The translations under genes and the position numbers were made by a program. Shown piece after piece: positions 56,512-64,000 of a stretch of 64,000 nucleotides of DNA. The stretch is taken from assembly GCF_000344685.1 (NCBI RefSeq), contig NW_006920416.1:432326-496325 (forward strand), given 5' to 3'. Every line of letters starts with the position of its first letter. Within the stretch, counting starts at the first letter, position 1. The notes below the pieces were generated by a model. That model was not told the origin of the DNA. It ran no database searches and saw only the letters and a list, made by a program, of their open reading frames with translations. This stretch comes from Gloeophyllum trabeum ATCC 11539 (Eukaryota > Basidiomycota > Agaricomycetes > Gloeophyllales > Gloeophyllaceae).

Positions 56512-58118
56512 TTAGACGGTATATACCTCGCTATCCGATACCAAAACGACTGGCTCGCTGCACGACCGGTCGCTCACTATTTGCAGACTCGGGCATACCT
56601 CCAGCAGCTTCTGTATGATCGGACTTAGCGCGCTATTGTCCTGCAGTAACAGGTCAGCGCATCTGACGCGCTGCAAGTGAGCCAAAGCCTGGAACCATTG
56701 ATCCGCGGGGAGTTTCTGGGAGTCGCTCTCTGTCAATGAGTCTGACGAGCAGGCAGTGGCAGCGGTATCTCGTACTGGGGACTGACATTCGAGTTATCAG
56801 TAATCGAAAGCTCCGTGATCTGGCGGGCCACTGCAGCGATTTCTGTAAGCCTTGAGATGTCCTCGACATGACAACACTCGATCGTCGTTATAGATGGATG
56901 GGTCTTGATGCCCTCCACTAACTCTTCCCTCCATTTGAGCGTTACTGGATCGGGGTCATCGTCATATGGTTCGTCTGGGTCGTCTGCATTAGGAAGATAG
57001 TCCCATTTCCAGGGGGCTTCACCATCCAGGTTGAGTCCACGGATCTTCCGGATGCTCGTAACCGCTCGAGGGTTTCCGAGAATTGCAGCCGTGGTCGGGG
57101 CATGACACTCTAATGTATGGAGGTTCCGAAGTGCACCGTCGGAGAGCATCAGCTCCCGCCATTCCTTGCCAGGGAGCTCGGGAGGGAGCGCCAACTCCTC
57201 GAGGGTCGGATGATTATTGAGAAAGTGGCGCAGCGTCTCGGCAGTGCAGGTCAACCCTTCAAGGCGGAGGGAGCGGAGGTTTTTCCAAGCGGCGCGTCTC
57301 AGCGGAACATCGATGCGTGCGCTATACTCGAGAAATTTGCTGGAGCGGAAGGTGAGGCTCTTATATGAAACATGAGCAAGGAATATCTAGGCTACGAGTT
57401 AGACGAACCGTCAGATCAGGACAGTCGGTAACAGACATGTTGAGCATCGACGTCACATCCTGTGTTCCAGGTTCTATGCTAAGCCTATTCGTCATGATAT
57501 TCAAGGACAGCAAGCCCCGGAAGGACGGAAGCTAAACAAGGCTGCGTTGAGCATGGTCTGCTCCCCATAGTAAGGGTAACGGCGTACCGGGCAGTCGTAG
57601 TCGGTATCCAAGAAGTGCAAGTCCACGACGGAGCCCAAGGATTTGAGCACCGACCAGATACCGTCGCAACCTGGAAGCCTCGGGCGAAGCCAGCGAAAGC
57701 GGCGGAGATTACGCATACGCTTCACGGCCTTGATCAGGTCATTTTCGTACTGACTCAATAGTTCCTTTGCGTTTCGACTCAGGAAGAGCTGGTCGTGTTC
57801 TGCGGCAGGACTGTTGCGATACTCGGCTGGTAGCCGCTCCTCCGTCGAGAGGGAGTCTATGTCCTGTTTGGCGGGATTATTCGAAAGTATGGTCAAGGAA
57901 CGAATCTTTGCCGCATGATGGTCATCCGGGTGAGCCAGGCGCATCCAGAGCGCGGGCGCGAATACGCGAGTCCGTATGTCGCAGTACTCAAGGTGCGTGG
58001 GGGATACGACTGAGGATAGCAGCTTGCTCGTCAGAGCGAAGGACAGGAGATCCTCGCGGCGGTCGACAGAGCAGGCAATGCGGTCCAGTATCTCAGGAGG
58101 GAGGTCGACGAGCAACAT
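56512..58118 (-). CDS. F-box protein with leucine-rich C-terminal region
   Basis: Likely SCF ubiquitin-ligase substrate adaptor. The N-terminus is an F-box: LLVDLPPEILDRIACSVDRR, then LLSFALTSKLL and YCDIRTRVF, as in agaricomycete F-box/LRR proteins. Exons used are 58118-57588, 57531 to about 57430, 57386-56787 and 56727-56512. The second exon ends at either TCT|GTTACC or GAT|GTGACG; both are phase 0. LRR-like segments are spread through the rest (LPSFRGLLSLNIMTN, LRSLRLEGLTC, NLHTLECHAPT, IRGLNLDGEAP, ITELSITDNSN). Total is about 510 residues. Such genes are strongly amplified in Agaricomycetes, so the substrate cannot be guessed. Start at the first ATG, directly before the F-box. Confidence 0.85.
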
Positions 58119-58722
58119 GGGTACCTAGTACGGTTCGCATCCATTGATTCACCTACTTATATGTTTGGGCGGAAAGAAAGACTATCACTAGTATCAGGCA
58201 TGCGGTGATTGCGGCAGCGATATATCCGCCTGAGTCAGACTGACTGTGCCCCAACGGGGGGTCTACCGAAATCATGTTCAGGCTCGCGAAACATAGCGTC
58301 GGGGTTGCCATGACAGAAGGACTTCGGCAGGAACGAGCTCACAGTCTAGCAAGCAAGATACAACTGGGATAAACCCAACAAGACAGCCTCTTCCCTACGA
58401 ATTTTCCACTGAGACCAGTAGTTCGCCCATTCGATGCGATCGTGAAAACGTCTGCAAGACTAGCAACTTCCTAGACTCTCAGTTTCAATTCATGATCCTC
58501 AGTTTATTGAGACTAAATAATGGTTAGAAGTTCAAGATCAAGTGTGGATCTTAGAATAATAACTGCGTGATTGCTGCATCATCCCGTCCGTGTCGTTTGC
58601 CGTCGCAGAAGACATTCGCCAGTTCGAGATGCAAAAGTCCACCAAGGGAAGCTTTGAATCATCGAGGGCCAACATAGTCAATTCTAAGCGTTACTGACTT
58701 TCGTCGACGGCGGCGACAAGAG
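58119..58722. other. Intergenic region
   Basis: About 600 bp upstream of the F-box gene (minus) and of a possible plus-strand gene. No motif or gene recognised. Confidence 0.35.
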
Positions 58723-60092
58723 ATGGCGGGACATTTCGTGGCAATGCCGGAACTCTATTTGGGCAACGCCACCGTGGCTGCTAGCTACCATGACTCTGCT
58801 TACCATCGATGGATTCACGCACGCTTGCTGGTATCGTATTCGTCGAACCCATACCTCAATAAATCGGCAGCTTCATCGCTCGCAACAGACTTCAGCTTGA
58901 TATCACGACTGCAACATGGGGGAATAACTGGTTTTTTTCGCGACAGTTCCCCCGATAATTCCACAAGGACATCGATGATTGTCTTAGCCTGTGCACTGGT
59001 CCTAGAACGTTCACGCCTCCTGTCGAAAGAGACGGGGACCATTATTCTGTGGTATCGGAACCGCTGGGACTCGGGACTTGGACAGCAAGGTTTTTCACCG
59101 TCGACACTAGCACAACAGATGGTACAGTCTTGGCAATAGAGCAGAGATGGGGCCCGTTATCCTATGCAATGGTAAATGTCCAGTCAATAAACTCGGCATG
59201 GTAGGAAGCACTTATCGCTGGTGCCCCTGAACGTATCTGCCTATTTCCGTGCTCCTCGTTCGCACATGGAACCACTAGGCCCAATGACTCTTCAAATCCG
59301 TGGTACTGTTCCTGCATCTGATATCGACGGTGCTTTTGTCTCTATATATGGCAAGCCGAACGGTAGAGCTGTGAAGACCGCGCGGGATGCGCTGGCTCGA
59401 TTGTCTGGTGGCCCGGAAATCGCAAGTGTTCCTGAACATCGATCCGCCGTCGACGTGAACTCTGTTGCAGTCCAAAAGGTTCCTCAGTCAGCGATCGCTC
59501 AATTGCAGGTGCGGAACACACCTAACGGAACATGGAGGTGTCGTGCTCGTGAAGTGGTCAGCCTTGCGATCAATCGCCTCGATCTATAGTCCATCTCAGC
59601 AGTGGCTCGGAAGCTGGCCGGCGTACCTTTGCTGCATCGTACTCTGCAATTTAACCAGAGATGAATGCGCAGTTTCTCTCTGGTCCGTACGGTCCGGCGT
59701 CGAAATTGCAACCCGCCTACTAGCGTTACTAGTCGGAGGACACTGCTTGCCAGAAGTCTTGTCTCAGCACTTTGATTTTACTAGCGGATGCCTTCTCTGG
59801 CGCGGATTCTAGCTGTCGAAACGGTGAAGGAGGCAATGGCAATCGTCGAGATTCAACAAGGTCGGTGGCGCGAACTTTCCTGGTTCATGTTGCTCTCGGT
59901 CTTTGCCGCCTCGTGTTTCTTTGGGCGTCTACTGGCACCCTGGACATTAGAATTGGCGCCCAGTATGCGGAGGTCACAATGGTGGTGTCGGCCGTACCTC
60001 AGGGAGCGAGAATGAAAAACTCAGAAAATTCACTGGGGACTACAGGCCCATATCAACTTTACATCAGCCGTATTCGTACAGTATCCTTCTGA
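58723..60092 (+). CDS. Probable plus-strand gene, structure unresolved
   Basis: Not recognised. Three stretches look coding but lie in different frames: about 58965-59170 (ending TWTARFFTVDTSTTDG and IEQRWGPLSYAM before a GTAAAT donor), 59221-59507 (MTLQIRGTVPASDIDGAFVS, IYGKPNGRA, before a GTGCGG donor) and 59811-60015 (REL then WFMLLSVFAASCFF, a hydrophobic segment). The beta-rich first parts and late hydrophobic helix would suit a membrane-anchored extracellular protein. I could not join the exons without breaks, so boundaries are nominal and it may be a pseudogene. Confidence 0.3.
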
Positions 60093-60206
60093 GACAACTT
60101 GAGACCCTCCGAGAAATTTCAACCTCCGTCCCTCATCATTTATCTATTCAGCACACGCATCTTCGACTCCTTAACCATCCTAGCACCCGCGTCTCTGCCG
60201 TCAGTA

Positions 60207-62509
60207 TCAGTTCCCGCTGAGCTGGAGCTGCAGCATATTCTCGGGCGGCGCGTCGAAGACCGGGGGAAGGAGCTGGGGGAAATGAATCCAGAGCGGCATC
60301 AATGGGGGACGGTCGCTCTCCTCGAAGTTGTCCAGCTTAGCCTTCACGCGTAATACGGCGCGGTGCTCGAGGTATTCAAGCAGCTCAAGATACCGGTGGG
60401 CTTCCCTCTGGTCGAGATACCACCAAGGCGTTGACTGGTGCTCTCCTTCAACAAGGCCAACGCGCTTCCTCTCGCGCCTGACAGGGATGCCCGCTGTCAC
60501 CCCGTCAGTCTCATCGCCATCAGTGAGTGTTCCATGTGTACCCACAACACGTCGTGTATAGGATTTCCTCGCCGGACTGCGCAAGTCCCTTGCGCGACGA
60601 ACAGGGACTGAGGTCGGCATTGAAGCTGGCCGTCCACGGCGTCGGCACTGATGTAGACGTCGCTGTTGCTGGAGAAACGGGTGAGGTAGGAGAAGCGGGC
60701 TCTACCTCGTCTGCTGCATGACAGCACTGCGGCGCGCCCCCTTCGCTGTCCAGATACTCATCGAAGGGATCGAATCGCATGGGGCAGGGAAGGCGCGACA
60801 TACCATGGCGGCGGTAGCGGCGGCGAGAGTATGCGCGCGCCGACATCAATCGCCTAGGGCAATCCGCAGGACAGGGCCCTGGACAGTCGACAAAGGGATA
60901 TAGAGCCTGGGTCAGAGCAAGACTGGACGGCTCAGGCACCGCGGGGAATTGTGTTAGGTCGGGGGCATCCGGAGTCTCAGCTCGCTCGGGAGGGAAACCT
61001 CCTTGCGGCAGCGCAGTGCTCGCTGGCGCTACGTAGGGTGCTGGAACCATCGTTTCCGGTGCTTGACGACCCGTAGGGACGGTCCACGGGCTGGAGTAAG
61101 CATACGGCGCTTCGGGCTCGCCGGTGCCATACCGAGTGTTCTGCAAGACGCGAATGGGTATTGCTACGGCCTCCCGGCTGACAGCGTTGGGAGGCAAGCT
61201 AGACATGAACGGCCTTGGCTGCCAGTAGTGCGGGGACCAGTCCGTGAGGACGGCCATTCGCGAAAATGAGCCGCCCTCAGCGTACTCGAAACGGACCGCC
61301 ATCGACCTACCCTCGCCTGACGCGGCGTGTTGCCTCTCGATCGCCCCATCCACAAGCTGTTGTTGCTCCACTGCAACTGGATACTGTGGGTGATAGTGTG
61401 TCATAGCCACCGCCGGATATTGGCTCGATCCATGCTGTTCCAGGATGAATCGTGCCGCTTCCAGTCCCAGTACGATCGGGTCGTAGGGTGGTGGGGAAGA
61501 GGAGGGTTGATCGTGCTGCGAGGCGGCAGCATTCTCAATGTGAGCGACTTCGGGCAGAGCGTTCGCGCAGTCGGGTCGCTCTTCAAGCAAAAACTGAGCA
61601 TTGTCTGTTCCTACCACAGCCCGCTCTCCCCCCGGCGAAGAAGCATTCACAGGAGTCGTCGGCGTCGGCGGCAGAGTAGGATCAGGACCCTGCGTCGGGC
61701 CAAGGGCCGAGGTCGCGTGATCCTGGAGTAGCCCTCCTTGTCGCTGAAGCCGTCGAAGGGCACGCTCTCGGCGGCCCGGCTTCGCCCTCCGGCGAGGAGG
61801 CAGGTCGTCGGGTGTTGCGGGTCCTTGCGGTATCCTGTGCTCAGCCTGAGGTGGAACGACATTGGACGCCTCCGTTGGTGCGTTGATAGTGCTATCTCCT
61901 GGCGTCGCGACGACACCCGGACCTTGCTGGCGGGAAGTAGGATCATGGGAAATACCCGCCTGCCGTTGGAGGCGCAGCAGTGCACGCTCGCGCCGTCCTG
62001 GTCTCGCTTTCCTTAAACGAGGTGGTAAGTTGGGCGTGAAGCGGCCGAAGGTTTGCGATGCTCTGGCTGCGGCCCTGCCACGGACGTATCGGGGATGTGG
62101 GACACGACAGGTGTCACTGGGCCACGAGAGTGGTTTAGGTCAGTAGTTAGGCGAATTGACGAACTCGACTAACGACTGAAGTCAGATATCCACACATGCA
62201 CAACTCGCAATACGAGGAGATCGTGCTCACCATCACATTGGTGTTCGTCGGTGTCGTGTCCTGGTTAGCGGTGAGTCCATGTGCAACGGTCGCTCCAACA
62301 CTTGTGAATTGATCGATAACGTGTTGGGTGGCATAGCTGCCTAGTTGTACGGGATTGATTCTTGTTTGCTCGCCGAAGATGAAAGCAATCGCGGAGGACA
62401 TGACGATGGTGAACGATGGTGAAGCGCAAATTGAGGCAGGCGCTGAAGTCGGTGAGCGAAGAGGGCGAAGCGGGAGTTGCTCTCTCTTATCACTGATCAA
62501 GGATCGCAT
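60207..62509 (-). CDS. Hypothetical Pro/Ser/Ala-rich protein with duplicated basic motif
   Basis: Not recognised. The long exon from about 62115 to 60560 is open throughout and encodes more than 500 residues. It begins with Arg-rich sequence and two copies of PGRRERAL-x-RLQRQ, followed by Pro/Ser/Ala-rich low complexity (VPEPSSLALTQALYPF) and a Cys/Arg patch (CPGPCPADCPRRLMSARAYS). A splice near 60560 (ACGACGT|GTTGTG to ACAG|CGGGC) leads to a final exon ending at 60207. It encodes WWYLDQREAHRYLELLEYLE, HRAVLRVKAKLDNFEESDRP and MPLWIHFPQLLPPVFDAPPE, which look folded. The 5' end is uncertain: an upstream exon starting at the ATG at 62509 may join at about 62114. Confidence 0.5.
61733..62013 (-). 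repeat. Duplicated basic coding motif PGRRERAL-x-RLQRQ
   Basis: Copies at about 61954-62013 and 61733-61795 share (R/K)(A)(R/K)PGRRERAL(L/R)RLQRQ(A/G)G over ~20 residues, while the ~55-residue linker between them is unrelated in sequence. The periodic Arg/Leu pattern predicts an amphipathic basic helix. An internal duplication retained while its surroundings diverged. Confidence 0.75.
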
Positions 62510-64000
62510 CGGTCCGATGGTTGCCGCAAATGCCCCTCCTCTGTTCCCGCTTTGGTGCAATTGCTACGTATCACACTCTATCCCCAACGATATTGCTCAG
62601 ACGATTCTCTGTGCCTTCTAGTCGTGACTCACTCCCCTGGATTTTGGGCTGCCGCACCGCTGCCTCGAGGATGGGGCGGTGGTTCTGAATGCTGGATTTG
62701 GGGGTGTCGGTGTGGTTCGTGTGGCGCGGGGTGTCTAGGGCCTGGGAAGTTCCACTATACTTTTACCCTTGCTATGCTTGTACCTTCTCGCTGCTGTATC
62801 ATCTGCTTTCGAATTACTTTCTTGCCTCTGCAGTGTCGCCTGATAACGAAGAGAGCATACATATCAAAGTTATGATCCTGCGATCCCCACGCGAATTGTC
62901 AGAAATCCCAGTTGTGCCATACGTTACTGGCATGCCACTGGTGTCAAAGAAGTGGCACAATCTTCCATTCTTGATCCACTTTATGCCACAGTGGTTACTG
63001 CTTGAAACATAAGTTAACTGGGTACCAAGGGAAAGACCAATAGTCCCTGATGATGGCCGGGACAATGGCAACAAGACGTGGCGCACGTGGCGCGGCGCAC
63101 TACAATTTCATAGGGATCTCGAATGTGAAGGTGTATTGACAGCAGCATCCATACTGCTTATATCCTGATGTTTCTCGAGCCACACCTGATATGTATTGAA
63201 TGTGGGGCTCGCAATCGTGAGCCATGGTAGCTTTGCCTGCAAATCTTGATTCGCTCTTACTTACAGATTCTACGAGGGATTTCAATCCAACTAGATGTGA
63301 GCCTGAGGTAGAACAAGTCTACGGTGGCCGAGAACCGCCAGGTCAAGTTGCTCCGTCACGCATGCTCCTACGCTTCACAGTCCGACTCGCTTAACTCTAG
63401 GACCCCAAACCCTTGCCTTTATCTGGCGACGAGCATTTATTTAAAAATATATTTGTTTGACATGCGTGGCACTACAAACACGTAACTCTGTCTGCTGTCG
63501 ACCATCTCTACTCTCTAAGTGCAGAGCACCTGATGGAGTGGTAACCGACGATATCGTTGTCGGACCAGTTGAGGCTTCGCAGCACCACTTCATATAAGCA
63601 GGAATGGGACACTTAAGGCGATGGGCGCAGATGCATGAGTGGTGTTCACTCACCTCACCGTCGCAAAAGACCTTGGGAACATTTGGATTTGCCAGGCTAC
63701 AAATTACGTCATTGTATTAGGATTGACCGCCTTGCACTGAGTAGTGTAATGAATAACGAGCCATTTATCACCGAGTTTGAGCGCAAGTACGGCGCAGGTG
63801 ACAGAGCATGCGCAGCGAACAAAAAGACTGAGACATAGACATACAGAACACAATGAACAAAAAAGCATGTTGAGACATCATACCACACACAACAGTGAGA
63901 CAGCGAGAATCACGGAGAGCTAAAGGACGAGTGGATCAGCATCGGCGCAAACAATAATATTGGGCGAGTATATGATGAGAGGCGGAACATGAAGAGACGG
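62510..64000. other. 1.5 kb without a recognisable gene
   Basis: Short frames only, the longest about 132 codons (62477-62875, plus). Small local repeats are present: GTGGCGC units near 63078-63100 and several TGCCAC/GTGGCA words at 62915-62995. No gene, RNA or mobile-element signature is recognised up to the right edge. Confidence 0.35.

Noticed and set aside
1..64000. CRISPR arrays, integrases, prophage or prokaryotic operons
   Set aside because: The window is spliceosomal-intron-rich fungal nuclear DNA. No regularly spaced repeats or such genes were seen.

Overview
The window is nuclear DNA of a filamentous basidiomycete, most likely an Agaricomycete. Coding sequence is cut by many short introns (about 45-70 nt, GT-AG with occasional GC-AG, CTGAC/CTAAC-like branch sites). 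Genes are densely packed on both strands, there is one intron-containing nuclear tRNA, and nothing resembles prokaryotic operons. I rebuilt exons by hand from splice motifs, frame continuity and family conservation. Where exon lengths are listed, their phases close to an intact reading frame.

Layout. 1-5.6 kb: FCF1 (rRNA-processing PIN protein, minus), then about 3.7 kb with no recognisable gene. 5.6-14.5 kb: phenylalanine ammonia-lyase, an FAD-dependent amine/amino-acid oxidase, and convergently the mitochondrial arginine-type carbamoyl-phosphate synthase large chain. 14.8-21.7 kb: a possible 44-residue peptide gene and, divergent from it, a 2027-residue acidic low-complexity protein. 22-23.4 kb: a secreted, probably GPI-anchored Asl1-like (GH128-type) glycoside hydrolase. 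23.4-26.8 kb: no gene seen. 26.8-32 kb: three plus-strand genes in a row, a TmpA-like membrane oxidoreductase, oligoribonuclease REX2 and a PTAR1-like prenyltransferase alpha-repeat protein. 32.5-39.7 kb: three minus-strand genes, a DEK_C/SWIB chromatin protein, the ERAD receptor HRD3 and the poly(A) RNA-binding protein NAB2. 40-42 kb: a cytochrome P450. 42-46 kb: one or two unrecognised minus-strand multi-exon genes. 47-64 kb: a coiled-coil/low-complexity protein, tRNA-Leu(CAA), a DUF1917-like protein, a MIF4G-like protein, a disordered nuclear-type protein, an F-box protein, an unresolved plus-strand coding region and a proline-rich protein with a duplicated basic motif.

Most recognisable genes are housekeeping: ribosome biogenesis, RNA turnover and export, ERAD, arginine synthesis. 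PAL, the oxidase, the hydrolase, the TmpA-like protein and the P450 are accessory metabolism. I found no CRISPR array, no intact transposon and no clear biosynthetic cluster. The most distinctive features are in gene architecture: five coding micro-exons of 8-17 nt, an FCF1 start codon isolated as a 3-nt coding exon, three GC-AG introns (two in one gene), and several lineage-specific unrecognised proteins.
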